From the NCBI GenBank assembly GCA_022241475.1, contig JAKOMT010000001.1, positions 60,343 through 115,442 on the forward strand: a stretch of DNA of 55,100 nt, given 5' to 3'. A program made the position numbers and the translations under genes. Below the pieces are notes generated by a model. That model saw only the letters and a list, made by a program, of their open reading frames with translations, was not told where the DNA came from and searched no databases. The DNA is from Microvirga sp. (GTDB lineage Bacteria; Pseudomonadota; Alphaproteobacteria; Rhizobiales; Beijerinckiaceae). Numbering within the stretch: position 1 is the first letter of the stretch; each line of letters begins with the position of its first letter. Positions 17,082 to 26,489 of the stretch are shown piece after piece.

Positions 17082-18752
17082 TCATACCTCGACCACCAGC
17101 ACATGGCACGAGGGCTTTTTGCCCCATACGCCGTTGAGCGAGGCGCGGACCGTGCGGTCGACAGCGTTCTCGACGAGTTCGGAATCCTTGCGACGACCGC
17201 GCGGAAGGCTGTCGAGCGTTTGCCCCACGGCGTCGGCGACGATGTCGATCAGCTCCCGGCCGTCGCGCGTCTTCATGGGAAGGCCCATCACGTCGATGAC
17301 CGGGTCGCCAGCGATCTCGCCCTTGGCGTCGATGGCGATCGCCACGGTGACGATGCCGGCGAGCGACAGCCTGCGCCGCTCGGAGACGGCCTTGTCCGTG
17401 GGATCGAGGACGATCGCCCCATCCTTGAGGAGCCGTCCGTGACGCACGTGATCGACGATCTCTGGCTCGCCCGGCGCCAGGCGCAACATTGCGCCGTTGC
17501 GGGCGACGAGCGCGTTGGGAACGCCGAGAGACCGCGCGAACCGCACGTGCTCGGCGAGGTGCTGCGCCTCGCCGTGGGCGGGGACGACGAGGTTCGGCCG
17601 CAGCCATTCGTACATCTTGGCCATTTCCCCCCGGCGGGGATGGCCGGAGACGTGGATGAGCCCGTCCTTGTCGGTCACGACGCACACGCCCTTCTCGGCG
17701 AGCGCGTTGACGATCCGCAGAACGGGCTTCTCGTTGCCCGGAATCAGCCGCGAGGAGAAGACGACGATGTCGCCCTGGGTCAGCGCGATCTGGCGGTGAT
17801 CGTCCTGCGCGATGCGCGCAAGCGCCGCGCGCGGCTCGCCCTGCGACCCTGTGAGGAGCAGGACGACCTTGTCGCGCGGCAGATGGTCGAAGGCGTCGGC
17901 CGAACGGAATTCCGGAATCCCGTCGAGATATCCGAGCTCGCGCGCCACCACCGCGACGCGCTCCATCGACCGGCCGACCAGGATGACCTGTCGCCCGCAA
18001 GCCTGCGCCGCCTGGGCGACCGCCGAGATGCGCGCGACGTTCGAGGCGAAGGTCGTGATCGCGACGCGATGCTCGGCCCGTCCGATGATCTCAGTCAGGG
18101 CCGCGGCGACATCCGTCTCGCTGGGGCTGACGCCCTCGCGCATGACGTTGGTCGAATCGCTGATCGCCGCGATCACGCCCTCGTCGCCGAGGGCCTTGAA
18201 GGTCTCGGCGTTGGTGACGTTGCCGATGAAGGGCGCGGCGTCGAGCTTCCAGTCGCCGGTATGGACGACGAGTCCGAGCGGCGTGCGGATCGCGAGGCTG
18301 TTCGATTCGGGGATCGAGTGCGAGACGGGGACGAGCTGCACGTCGAAGGGTCCGAGTTGCACCCGCCCGCCCTGCTCGACGACGGTGATCGGGATCTTGG
18401 GCGCGCCCGGCTCACCGAGCCGGCGCGTCTCCAGCAGATTCGCGGCGAAGCGCGACATGTAGACCGGGGCCTTCAGGCGCGGCCACATCTCGACGAGCGC
18501 GCCGATATGATCCTCGTGCGCGTGCGTGATGACGATGCCGACGAGATCCTCGCGGCGCTCCTCGATGAAGTGGAGATCCGGCAGGATCAGTTCGATGCCG
18601 GGGTTTTCCTCGTCGCCGAAGGTCACCCCGCAATCGACGAGGATCCATTTCTTCTTCTTGCCCTGGCCGAAGCCGTAGAGCCCGGCGTTCATGCCGATTT
18701 CGCCCAGCCCGCCAAGCGGCAGGAATACCAGTTCGTCCTTGCGAGACGTCAT
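17082..18752 (-). CDS. rnj: Ribonuclease J
   Basis: The 556-residue metallo-beta-lactamase/beta-CASP ribonuclease acts in 5'-end-dependent RNA decay and maturation. The N-terminus LVFLPLGGLGEIGMN and the zinc motif THAHEDHIGAL are clear. VVHTGDWKLD, ISDSTNV, LTGSQGEPRAAL and VSGHPRRGEM cover the remaining metal-binding and beta-CASP elements. The start at 18752 is preceded by GAGGA seven bases upstream and lies ten bases after birA. A start at 18773 would overlap birA and lacks such a site. Rhizobial RNase J matures rRNA and tends to be co-located with birA and nuo, as here. Confidence 0.93.
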   Translation of the reverse strand: MTSRKDELVFLPLGGLGEIGMNAGLYGFGQGKKKKWILVDCGVTFGDEENPGIELILPDLHFIEERREDLVGIVITHAHEDHIGALVEMWPRLKAPVYMSRFAANLLETRRLGEPGAPKIPITVVEQGGRVQLGPFDVQLVPVSHSIPESNSLAIRTPLGLVVHTGDWKLDAAPFIGNVTNAETFKALGDEGVIAAISDSTNVMREGVSPSETDVAAALTEIIGRAEHRVAITTFASNVARISAVAQAAQACGRQVILVGRSMERVAVVARELGYLDGIPEFRSADAFDHLPRDKVVLLLTGSQGEPRAALARIAQDDHRQIALTQGDIVVFSSRLIPGNEKPVLRIVNALAEKGVCVVTDKDGLIHVSGHPRRGEMAKMYEWLRPNLVVPAHGEAQHLAEHVRFARSLGVPNALVARNGAMLRLAPGEPEIVDHVRHGRLLKDGAIVLDPTDKAVSERRRLSLAGIVTVAIAIDAKGEIAGDPVIDVMGLPMKTRDGRELIDIVADAVGQTLDSLPRGRRKDSELVENAVDRTVRASLNGVWGKKPSCHVLVVEV

Positions 18753-18762
18753 TCGACTATCC

Positions 18763-19563
18763 TCAATGTTCATGCGATGGCGGCGCGCCCGAGGCGCCCG
18801 CGAAATACAAGTCTCCGGCGTCGATCGTCTCGACGCCCCATTCCGTCGCGAGGAGCAGCCGCCCCTCGCCGTCGAGCCCCACGAATCGCCCGCGCCGCTC
18901 GCCCGATGGCGGGCGGATCGCCACTTCCGCATCGAGCCCGAAGGCGCGCGAAAGCCATTCGTCGCGAAGCGCCGCGAGGGCCGCCCGCGCGTCCTTCGCA
19001 TCCCGCCACGCCTCGAAGCGCAGTGCGAAGGCGCGCGACAGCGCCTCGAAAAGGTCGTCCGGCCGCGCGTCCGGCCGCAGGTCTGCGAGTTTCGCCGCAG
19101 GATACGGCGTATCCGACGGCGTGAATGCGATGTTGACGCCCATCCCCGCGATCAACGCGAAGCGCCCGTCGGGTGTGCGATGCCCCTCGAGCAGAAGCCC
19201 GGCGATCTTCGCGCGGTCGACGAGCACGTCGTTCGGCCACTTCAATCGCACACGCGCCGCATGAGCGCGAGCCGTGGCGCACAGCGCGTCATGCAGCGCC
19301 AGCCCGATCAGATACCCGAACTGCGCCGCGTAGCGCTGCTCGCAGGGCTCGACGAGCAGCAGCGAGGCGTAGAGATTGCCCGGCGGCGACGTCCAGCTTC
19401 GTCCGTGCCGACCGCGCCCGCTCGCCTGCGAACGGGCGGTGATCCACAGCGACCCGCGATCCCCCCGCGCCAGCGCCGCCACCGCGTCGTCGTTGGTCGA
19501 TCCGGTCTCGTCGCGGGCGACGAGGCGGAACCCGCGCTCCGTGGCTTCCTGCGATAGCTGCAC
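18763..19563 (-). CDS. birA: Biotin--[acetyl-CoA-carboxylase] ligase
   Basis: This cytoplasmic enzyme activates biotin with ATP and attaches it to the biotin carboxyl carrier protein. The 266-residue protein has the biotinyl-AMP loop GRGRHGRSW, the lysine-containing KWPNDVLVD and the GMGVNIAF motif. It has no N-terminal helix-turn-helix, so it is a group I ligase that cannot act as a repressor. It begins three bases after the nuoN stop, so it is almost certainly co-transcribed with complex I, an arrangement known in alphaproteobacteria. Confidence 0.93.
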   Translation of the reverse strand: MQLSQEATERGFRLVARDETGSTNDDAVAALARGDRGSLWITARSQASGRGRHGRSWTSPPGNLYASLLLVEPCEQRYAAQFGYLIGLALHDALCATARAHAARVRLKWPNDVLVDRAKIAGLLLEGHRTPDGRFALIAGMGVNIAFTPSDTPYPAAKLADLRPDARPDDLFEALSRAFALRFEAWRDAKDARAALAALRDEWLSRAFGLDAEVAIRPPSGERRGRFVGLDGEGRLLLATEWGVETIDAGDLYFAGASGAPPSHEH

Positions 19564-19566
19564 CGC

Positions 19567-21030
19567 TCAGAACAGCGAGCGGGCCGCGCTCTGGGCCGCA
19601 GAGACGAGGGGCGCGGGCGCCAGCCAGAAGATCAGCATGAACGCCGTCGACGCCGCCATCACCGCGCGAAGCGTGAACGGAGCCGGCTCGTAGGCGCCCT
19701 TCGGCTCGTCGAAATACACGATCTTGACGATGCGGAGGTAGTAATAGGCGCCGATCACGCTCGACACAACGCCGAGCACCGCGAGCGTCACCAGACCGGC
19801 CTCGACCGCCGCGAGGAAGACGTAGTATTTCGCGAAGAACCCGGCCAGCGGCGGAATGCCGGCGAGCGAGAACATCAGCATGGCGATCGCGAAGGCGAAG
19901 CCCGGATGCGTGCGCGCGACGCCGGAGAGATCGTCGATCGTCTCCAGCGCGACGCCGCCGCGGCGCATTCCGAGAATGCAGGCGAAGACGCCGAGCGTCA
20001 TGACGAGATAGATCGCCATGTAGATGATCACGCCCTGGACGCCCTCGACCGTGCCGGCGGCGAGGCCGACCAGCGCGAAGCCCACATTGGCGATCGAGGA
20101 ATAGGCCATCAGCCGCTTGAGGTCGCGCTGCCCGATCGCGGCGAAGGCGCCGAGGAACATCGAGACGAGCGCGATGAAGACGATGATCTGGCGCCAGTCG
20201 TCGACGATGGTCGGGAACGCGCCGACGAAGACGCGCACGGCGAGCGCCATGGCGGCGATCTTGGGCGCCGAGGCGAAGAAGGCCGTCACCGGCGTCGGCG
20301 CGCCCTGATAGACGTCGGGCGTCCACATGTGGAAGGGCGCGGCCGAGACCTTGAAGGCGAGGCCCGCCGCGATGAAGACGAGGCCGAAGATCACGCCGGG
20401 GTTCGCCCCGTCCGAGAGCGCCAGGGCGATCTCGGGGAAGGACACCGTTCCGGTGAAGCCGTAGACCAGCGAGGACCCGTAGAGCAGCATGCCCGAGGCG
20501 AGCGCGCCGAGGACGAAGTATTTCAGGCCGGCCTCTGTCGAGCGCGCGTCGTCGCGGTGGAAGGAGGCGATGACGTAGGCCGCGAGGCTCTGCAGTTCGA
20601 TCCCGAGATAGAGCGCGATGAGATCGTTGGCCGAGATCATCACCATCATGCCGAGCGTCGCCAGCACGATCAGGATCGGATACTCGAAGCGCGCGATTCC
20701 CGCCTTCTCGAAATGCTCCTTGCCCATGGCGAGGGCGACGATGGAGCCCAGAAGCGCCAAGGCCTTCATCAGTTTCGCGAAACCGTCCGCGACGAAGGCG
20801 CCGTAGAAAGTCACCTGCGTCTCCGCCGGGCTCGTCACCACGAGGACGAAGCCGATCGCGAGGAGCGCGAGCGCCGCGACGTGCACCTCGCCCGTCGAGC
20901 GCTCGCCGCGCAGCGCGCCGTAGAGCACGAGCGCCAGCACCCCGATCGCGATGACGATCTCCGGCAAGGCCGGCCAGAGCGCGGGCAGCGCGTAGAGCGG
21001 GATCCCTGATGCGGTGATTTCAACGGGCAT
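19567..21030 (-). CDS. nuoN: NADH-quinone oxidoreductase subunit N
   Basis: The 487-residue antiporter-like subunit of the complex I membrane arm has about 14 hydrophobic segments. Conserved features are LYLGIELQSLAAYVIAS (the conserved Glu of helix 5), APFHMWTPDVYQGAPTPVTAF and LKRLMAYSSIANVGFALVG. These provide one of the proton half-channels. It is the last nuo gene, twelve bases after nuoM and three bases before birA. Confidence 0.97.
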   Translation of the reverse strand: MPVEITASGIPLYALPALWPALPEIVIAIGVLALVLYGALRGERSTGEVHVAALALLAIGFVLVVTSPAETQVTFYGAFVADGFAKLMKALALLGSIVALAMGKEHFEKAGIARFEYPILIVLATLGMMVMISANDLIALYLGIELQSLAAYVIASFHRDDARSTEAGLKYFVLGALASGMLLYGSSLVYGFTGTVSFPEIALALSDGANPGVIFGLVFIAAGLAFKVSAAPFHMWTPDVYQGAPTPVTAFFASAPKIAAMALAVRVFVGAFPTIVDDWRQIIVFIALVSMFLGAFAAIGQRDLKRLMAYSSIANVGFALVGLAAGTVEGVQGVIIYMAIYLVMTLGVFACILGMRRGGVALETIDDLSGVARTHPGFAFAIAMLMFSLAGIPPLAGFFAKYYVFLAAVEAGLVTLAVLGVVSSVIGAYYYLRIVKIVYFDEPKGAYEPAPFTLRAVMAASTAFMLIFWLAPAPLVSAAQSAARSLF

Positions 21031-21042
21031 GTCGATCGAACC

Positions 21043-22542
21043 TCACTGGATCCCGGCGATGGCGGAGGCCGCCGGATAGGCGTAGGCGAGCAGGGCCTGC
21101 GTCGGCGCGGCGAAGGCGGTCAGGATGGCTTGAGGCTGCACGCCGAAATAGATCACGAGCACGCCGAGCGGGGCGAGCAGCGCAATCTCGCGGCTGTCGA
21201 GATCCCTGATCGCCTGAAGCTCGGGCTTCACGAGCGGGCCGTTCATCACGCGCCAGTAGAGCCACAGCGCGTAGGCCGCCGAGAGCACGACGCCGGTCGT
21301 GGCGACGAACGCGACCCAGAAGCTCGCCTGGAAGGCGCCGAGCAGCGTCAGGAACTCGCCGACGAAGCCCGAGGTGCCCGGCAGGCCGACATTCGCCATC
21401 GTGAAGAGCAGGAAGGCGACGCCGTAGAGCGGCATCCGGTTCACGAGGCCGCCATAGGCCTTGATCTCGCGGGTGTGCATCCGGTCGTAGATGACGCCGA
21501 CGCAGAGGAAGAGCGCGCCGGAGATCAGGCCATGCGAGATCATCTGGAACATCGCGCCTTCGATGCCCTGCGGCGTGAGGCTGAACAGGCCCATCGTGAC
21601 GAAGCCCATATGGGCGACCGAGGAATAGGCGATCAGCTTCTTGATGTCCTCCTGCACCAGCGCGACGAGCGAGGTGTAGACGATGGCGATCACCGACAGC
21701 GCGAAGACGAGCGGCGCGAAGTCGAGCGAGGCGTCGGGGAACATCGGGATCGAGAAGCGGATGAAGCCGTAGCCGCCCATTTTCAGCAGGATGGCGGCCA
21801 GGATCACAGAGCCCGCCGTCGGCGCCTCGACGTGCGCGTCGGGAAGCCAGGTATGCACCGGCCACATCGGCATCTTCACGGCGAAGGACGCGAAGAACGC
21901 GAGCCACAGCCAGGTCTGGAGCGAGGGCGCGAAGTCGTGGCGCAGGAGCGACGGGATATCCGTGGTCCCGGCGTCCCAGTACATCGCGATGACCGCGATC
22001 AGCATCAGCACGGAGCCGAGCAGCGTGTAGAGAAAGAACTTGAAGCTCGCGTAGATGCGCCGCTTGCCGCCCCAGACGCCGATGATCAGGAACATCGGGA
22101 TCAGGCCGGCCTCGAAGAAGACGTAGAAGAGCACGAGGTCGAGCGCCGCGAACACGCCGATCATCAGCGTTTCGAGCACGAGGAACGCCACCATGTACTC
22201 CTTCACCCGCGTCTGGATCGAATTCCAGGACGCGACGATGCAGAACGGCATCAGGAAGGTGGTGAGCAGGATGAAGGGCAGCGAGAAGCCGTCGACGCCG
22301 AGCGAGAAGCGCGTGGTCTCTCCGAGCCAGGCGTGGGATTCAACGAGCTGGAATTCGGCGCTGCCCGCGTCGAACCGCGCCCAGGCGACGAGCGAGAGCA
22401 GGAACGTGACGGCGGTCGTCGCGAGCGCGGCCCAGCGCGCGTTGGAGCGCGCCGCGTCGTCGTCGCCGCGCAGCATCAGGATGAAGGCGGCGCCGATCAG
22501 CGGGAGGACGAGGAGCCCGAAGAGGATTCCGAAGCCGAACAT
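21043..22542 (-). CDS. nuoM: NADH-quinone oxidoreductase subunit M
   Basis: The 499-residue antiporter-like membrane subunit shows [19 protein letters not shown] (essential Glu), [20 protein letters not shown] (conserved Lys and His), and [20 protein letters not shown]. The start at 22542 overlaps the nuoL stop by one base (TGATG). The upstream in-frame extension is nuoL antiphase sequence. The length fits NuoM. It contributes one proton channel of the membrane arm. Confidence 0.97.
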   Translation of the reverse strand: MFGFGILFGLLVLPLIGAAFILMLRGDDDAARSNARWAALATTAVTFLLSLVAWARFDAGSAEFQLVESHAWLGETTRFSLGVDGFSLPFILLTTFLMPFCIVASWNSIQTRVKEYMVAFLVLETLMIGVFAALDLVLFYVFFEAGLIPMFLIIGVWGGKRRIYASFKFFLYTLLGSVLMLIAVIAMYWDAGTTDIPSLLRHDFAPSLQTWLWLAFFASFAVKMPMWPVHTWLPDAHVEAPTAGSVILAAILLKMGGYGFIRFSIPMFPDASLDFAPLVFALSVIAIVYTSLVALVQEDIKKLIAYSSVAHMGFVTMGLFSLTPQGIEGAMFQMISHGLISGALFLCVGVIYDRMHTREIKAYGGLVNRMPLYGVAFLLFTMANVGLPGTSGFVGEFLTLLGAFQASFWVAFVATTGVVLSAAYALWLYWRVMNGPLVKPELQAIRDLDSREIALLAPLGVLVIYFGVQPQAILTAFAAPTQALLAYAYPAASAIAGIQ

Positions 22543-24590
22543 CAGGGGGCTCCCGTGAGCAGGTACCAGGTCACCAGAGCGGCGACGCCGACGAGCATGG
22601 CCAGGGCGTAGTGGTAGACGTAGCCGGTCTGCAGGCGCACGACCCACGAGGTGGCGTCGAGCACGCGCGCCGAAACCCCGTCAGGGCCGAAACCGTCGAT
22701 GATGCGGCCGTCGCCCTCGCGCCAGAACAGGCGGCCGACCCACTTGGCCGGACGCACGAATATCGCGTCGTAGAGTTCGTCGAAATACCACTTGTTGAGC
22801 AGGAAGCGGTAGATCATCGGCTGGCTACGCGCGATGCGCGCCGGAACCGCCGTGTCGCGGATATACATCCAGTAGGCGAGCCCGAAGCCCAACACCATCA
22901 TGACGAAGGGAGACCAGACGACCCACGCCGGCACGTGGTGGAGGTCCTCGAGGATCGTGTTGTCGGGACGCGTGTAGATCGCGCCCTTCCAGAACTCCAC
23001 GTGACCATCGGCGATGAAGGCGTTCTTGAAGAGGAAGCCGGCCACGAGCGCGCCGATCGCGAGGAGCGCCAGCGGGATCAGCATCACTATCGGGCTCTCG
23101 TGCGGCTTGTGATCGCCGTGGTGGCCGTGATCGCCATGCTCGTGCGCCGCCGCCTGGGGGGGCTCGAGATCGCGGTCATGATCGTCGTGCTCGACGCCCT
23201 CGTGCGTGGGATGGGCTCCATGCCCGCCCCAGCGCGCCGTGCCGGCGAAGGTGAGGAAGAACAGACGCCAGGAATAGAACGAGGTCATCAGCGCCGCGAA
23301 GACCGTCGCGACGAAGGCGAAATCGGCCATCCCGGCGTTCGAGGCGTAGGCCGCCTCGATGATCGCGTCCTTCGAATAGTAGCCCGCCGTGAAGGGGAAG
23401 CCCGTCAGCGCGATCGTGCCGATCACCATCATCAGCATGGTGAAGGGGATCGCCTTGCGCAGGGCGCCCATGTTGCGGATGTCCTGCTCGTGATGCATCG
23501 CGTGGATGACGGAACCGGCTCCGAGGAACAGGAGCGCCTTGAAGAAGGCGTGCGTGAAGAGGTGGAACACGCCGGCCCCGTAGGCGCCGACGCCAAGCGC
23601 GACGAACATGTAGCCCAGCTGCGAGCAGGTCGAATAGGCGATGACGCGCTTGATGTCGTTCTGCACGAGGCCGATCGTGGCCGCGAAGAACGCCGTCACC
23701 GCGCCGACGAACGTGACGACTACGAGGGCGGTGGGCGCGTACTCGAACAGCGGCGACATGCGGGCGACGAGGAAGACGCCGGCCGTCACCATCGTGGCGG
23801 CGTGGATGAGCGCGGAGACGGGCGTCGGGCCCTCCATGGCGTCCGGCAGCCAGGTGTGCAGCAGGAACTGCGCCGACTTGCCCATGGCGCCCATGAACAG
23901 CAGCAGGCAGGCGAGCGTCAGGGTTCCCTGCGCGTCGAGACCGAGGAAGGCGAAGCCGGCCTGGTCGGCTCCCGTGACGAAGGCCTCGACCTGCGGGAAG
24001 ATCACGTCGAAGCTCGTCGAACCGAAGAGGTAGAAGACGAGGAAGATGCCGAGCGCGAAGCCGAAATCACCGACGCGGTTGACGACGAAGGCCTTCATCG
24101 CGGCGGCGTTCGCGGATTCCTTCTGATACCAGAAGCCGATCAGCAGATACGAGGCGAGGCCGACGCCCTCCCAGCCGAAGAACATCTGGACGAGGTTGTC
24201 CGACGTCACCAGCATGAGCATGGCGAAGGTGAACAGCGACAGGTAGGCGAAGAACCGCGAGCGCGACGGATCCTCGTGCATGTAGCCGATGGAATAGAGG
24301 TGAACGAGCGCCGAGACCGAGTTCACGACGACGAGCATCACCGCCGTCAGCGTGTCGATGCGGAAGGCCCAGTCGACCGCGAGACCGCCGGAGATCATCC
24401 AGTTGGCGACGACGATCGTCGTCGCGCCGTCGCCGAAGCCGACGTCGATGAGGGAGACCCACGACAGCACCGCAGCGATCATCAGAAACGAGGTCGTGAC
24501 GATCTCGCTCGGGCGCGGACCGATGACGCGGCCGAAGATTCCGGCGACGAGGAAGCCGAGAAGCGGCAGAAAGACGATCGCGTGATACAT
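22542..24590 (-). CDS. nuoL: NADH-quinone oxidoreductase subunit L, with histidine-rich loop
   Basis: The 682-residue distal antiporter-like subunit has the expected motifs [39 protein letters not shown] and [20 protein letters not shown], and the long C-terminal lateral helix region. Between two membrane segments, at about residues 450-500, is a loop extremely rich in His and Asp, including [15 protein letters not shown]. It is longer and more polar than in E. coli NuoL. This may bind metal or may be a neutral insertion. The gene lies eleven bases after nuoK and overlaps nuoM by one base. Confidence 0.97.
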   Translation of the reverse strand: MYHAIVFLPLLGFLVAGIFGRVIGPRPSEIVTTSFLMIAAVLSWVSLIDVGFGDGATTIVVANWMISGGLAVDWAFRIDTLTAVMLVVVNSVSALVHLYSIGYMHEDPSRSRFFAYLSLFTFAMLMLVTSDNLVQMFFGWEGVGLASYLLIGFWYQKESANAAAMKAFVVNRVGDFGFALGIFLVFYLFGSTSFDVIFPQVEAFVTGADQAGFAFLGLDAQGTLTLACLLLFMGAMGKSAQFLLHTWLPDAMEGPTPVSALIHAATMVTAGVFLVARMSPLFEYAPTALVVVTFVGAVTAFFAATIGLVQNDIKRVIAYSTCSQLGYMFVALGVGAYGAGVFHLFTHAFFKALLFLGAGSVIHAMHHEQDIRNMGALRKAIPFTMLMMVIGTIALTGFPFTAGYYSKDAIIEAAYASNAGMADFAFVATVFAALMTSFYSWRLFFLTFAGTARWGGHGAHPTHEGVEHDDHDRDLEPPQAAAHEHGDHGHHGDHKPHESPIVMLIPLALLAIGALVAGFLFKNAFIADGHVEFWKGAIYTRPDNTILEDLHHVPAWVVWSPFVMMVLGFGLAYWMYIRDTAVPARIARSQPMIYRFLLNKWYFDELYDAIFVRPAKWVGRLFWREGDGRIIDGFGPDGVSARVLDATSWVVRLQTGYVYHYALAMLVGVAALVTWYLLTGAP

Positions 24591-24601
24591 CGAAAGCGCC
24601 C

Positions 24602-24907
24602 TTACCCCTTCATCGTGTTGACGTCTTCGACCGCGATCGTGCCGCGGTTCCGGAAGAAGACGACGAGAATCGCGAGCCCGATGGCCGCCTCGGCCGCCGC
24701 CACCGTCAGGACGAACAGCGCGAAGACCTGTCCGACGATGTCGTTGAGAAAGCTCGAGAAGGCGACGAGGTTGATGTTGACCGCGAGCAGGATGAGCTCG
24801 ATCGACATCAGAATGACGATCACGTTCCTGCGGTTCAGGAAGATCCCGATCACGCCGAGCGCGAAGAGGATCGCGGCGACGGTGAGGTAATGGACGAGGC
24901 CGATCAT
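24602..24907 (-). CDS. nuoK: NADH-quinone oxidoreductase subunit K
   Basis: The 101-residue protein has three membrane helices and the two membrane-embedded glutamates essential for proton transfer, in [18 protein letters not shown] and [14 protein letters not shown]. The length is exactly that of NuoK. It lies twelve bases after nuoJ and eleven before nuoL. Confidence 0.97.
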   Translation of the reverse strand: MIGLVHYLTVAAILFALGVIGIFLNRRNVIVILMSIELILLAVNINLVAFSSFLNDIVGQVFALFVLTVAAAEAAIGLAILVVFFRNRGTIAVEDVNTMKG

Positions 24908-24919
24908 GTCATTCGTTCC

Positions 24920-25531
24920 TTACACGCCCTCGCGCGAGTTGACCTTGCGGAGCTCGATCGAGGTCTCGCGGGTGCGCGCCGACTGCCGGGCGGGGTCCTG
25001 ACGCTTGACGCCCGGGCGTTCGCGCAGGGTGAGCACGATCGCGCCGATCATGGCGACGAGCAGGATGAGGCCCGAGAGCTGGAAGAAGTAGACGTATTTG
25101 GTGTAGAGGACCGCGCCGATCTGGGCCGTGTTCGATACGCCCTCCACCGCCTGCGACGCCGCCGGCAGGTTGAGCAGCGCGGGGTCGACGACGTAGGTGG
25201 TGACGACGAGGACCAGCTCGACCAGAAAGATCGCGCCCACCACCATGCCGATCGGCAGGTATTGCAGCGATCCCTGCTTCAGCTCCGCGAAATCGATGTC
25301 GAGCAGCATGATCACGAACAGGAACAACACCGCCACCGCGCCGACATAAACGACGACGAGGATCATCGCGAGGAATTCGGCGCCGAGCAGGATGAACAAG
25401 GCCGCCGCGTTCACGAAGGCGAGGATGAGGAACAGCACCGAGTGCACGGGATTGCGCGCGGAAATCACGAGGAAGGCCGAAGCCACCGTGATCCCGGCGA
25501 AAAGGTAGAAAAAGGCGGCGGTGACGCTCAT
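24920..25531 (-). CDS. nuoJ: NADH-quinone oxidoreductase subunit J
   Basis: The 203-residue membrane subunit has five hydrophobic segments. It includes ARNPVHSVLFLILAFVNAAA and the conserved helix-3 stretch ILVVVYVGAVAVLFLFVIML, which carries the pi-bulge Tyr. The C-terminal 40 residues are basic and hydrophilic. It is separated from nuoI by 174 bases, the largest gap in the operon, in which a candidate internal promoter is visible. Confidence 0.96.
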   Translation of the reverse strand: MSVTAAFFYLFAGITVASAFLVISARNPVHSVLFLILAFVNAAALFILLGAEFLAMILVVVYVGAVAVLFLFVIMLLDIDFAELKQGSLQYLPIGMVVGAIFLVELVLVVTTYVVDPALLNLPAASQAVEGVSNTAQIGAVLYTKYVYFFQLSGLILLVAMIGAIVLTLRERPGVKRQDPARQSARTRETSIELRKVNSREGV

Positions 25532-25596
25532 GCGCTTGGCTCGAACCCCGTTCGGATGGCCCGTTTACAGTCCACCCGCCATAGGCGGGCGGCCTG

Positions 25597-25625
25597 TCTA
25601 TAGACCCCGATTCCCGGCCGCACAA
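25597..25625 (-). promoter_or_regulatory. Candidate internal promoter before nuoJ, within a 174-base gap
   Basis: Read on the minus strand, TTGTGC (25625-25620) and TATAGA (25602-25597) are separated by exactly 17 bases, a reasonable sigma-70-type promoter. The -10 overlaps the ten-base palindrome GTCTATAGAC (25596-25605). Downstream lies a small hairpin, CCCGCC/GGCGGG, around the three-base loop ATA near 25575-25589. It would let nuoJ-N and birA-rnj-mce be expressed apart from nuoA-I. Confidence 0.4.
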
Positions 25626-25705
25626 CCCGCGCGCGGCCCATCCCATGCGACCATTCCGAAGAAAAAGCGCCCCCGCTCCCCCCGGCCGGCCACGGCGAAA
25701 ATGCG

Positions 25706-26206
25706 TCAGCGATAGGGCGCGTCGAGCGCGAGATTGCGCGCGAGCTCTCGTTCCCACCTGTCGCCGTTGTCGAGAAGCTTCTGCTTGTCGTAGAGCAGCT
25801 CTTCACGCGTCTCGACGGAGAACTCGATGTTCGGCCCCTCGACGATGGCGTCGACCGGGCAGGCCTCCTGGCACATGCCGCAATAGATGCACTTCACCAT
25901 GTCGATGTCGTAACGGGTCGTGCGCCTCGTGCCGTCGTTGCGGCGCGGCCCCGCCTCGATGGTGATGGCCTGCGCCGGGCAGATCGCCTCGCAGAGCTTG
26001 CAGGCGATGCAGCGCTCCTCGCCGTTGGGATAGCGGCGCAGCGCATGCTCGCCACGGAACCGGGGCGAGGTCGGGTTCTTCTCGAAGGGGTAGTTGATCG
26101 TCGACTTCGGCTTGAAGAAATACCGCATCGACAGGATGAACGCCGAGACGAACTCCCGGAGGAAGATCGACTTCGCGGCCTGATCGAGCCTCATCGCCTT
26201 CGCCAT
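25706..26206 (-). CDS. nuoI: NADH-quinone oxidoreductase subunit I
   Basis: The 166-residue peripheral-arm subunit carries iron-sulphur clusters N6a and N6b, seen as the paired motifs [12 protein letters not shown] and [16 protein letters not shown]. They are preceded by the usual [16 protein letters not shown]. The ATG at 26206 has GAGGAG eight bases upstream; a GTG at 26215 touches that site and is unlikely. It follows the 85-codon gene by twelve bases. In most bacteria nuoH and nuoI are adjacent, so the intervening gene is unusual. Confidence 0.97.
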   Translation of the reverse strand: MAKAMRLDQAAKSIFLREFVSAFILSMRYFFKPKSTINYPFEKNPTSPRFRGEHALRRYPNGEERCIACKLCEAICPAQAITIEAGPRRNDGTRRTTRYDIDMVKCIYCGMCQEACPVDAIVEGPNIEFSVETREELLYDKQKLLDNGDRWERELARNLALDAPYR

Positions 26207-26218
26207 TCCCAACACTCC

Positions 26219-26476
26219 TCAAGCAGCCCAGCCGGCGACGGCGAGACCGAGAAAATAACCAACGACCGGAAACGCGACCACGGTCATGACGAACAGCCCC
26301 TTCTGCAACAGGGCGATCCGCCGCTCGTAATCGGCCTTCTCCGCGGCCGTCTTCGATTTGTCCGTCGCGCGAAGCTTCGCGACGACGATTCCGCCGACGA
26401 TGCGGTAATCGACCCAGCCGATGATGAGGCCGATCACGGCCCCGATCACTCCAGCCAGCGAAAACCACTCCGGCAT
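26219..26476 (-). CDS. Small membrane protein between nuoH and nuoI (85 aa), unknown
   Basis: The 85-residue protein begins MPEWFSLAGVIGAVIGLIIG and has two hydrophobic segments, about residues 5-32 and 60-84. They flank a charged helical loop of about 27 residues (ATDKSKTAAEKADYERR). Spacing to nuoH (13 bases) and nuoI (12 bases) matches the rest of the operon, so it is surely co-transcribed and translated. I do not recognise it as a complex I subunit. It could be an accessory or assembly membrane protein or simply an inserted unrelated gene. The coding call rests on tight spacing and clear membrane topology. Confidence 0.75.
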   Translation of the reverse strand: MPEWFSLAGVIGAVIGLIIGWVDYRIVGGIVVAKLRATDKSKTAAEKADYERRIALLQKGLFVMTVVAFPVVGYFLGLAVAGWAA

Positions 26477-26489
26477 GCGGCCCCTCCCC

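Noticed and set aside
22611..24890. A 759-codon open frame on the plus strand
   Set aside because: Antisense to nuoL and nuoK; composition (Arg/Asp/Glu/His) is that of reverse-complemented membrane-protein codons.
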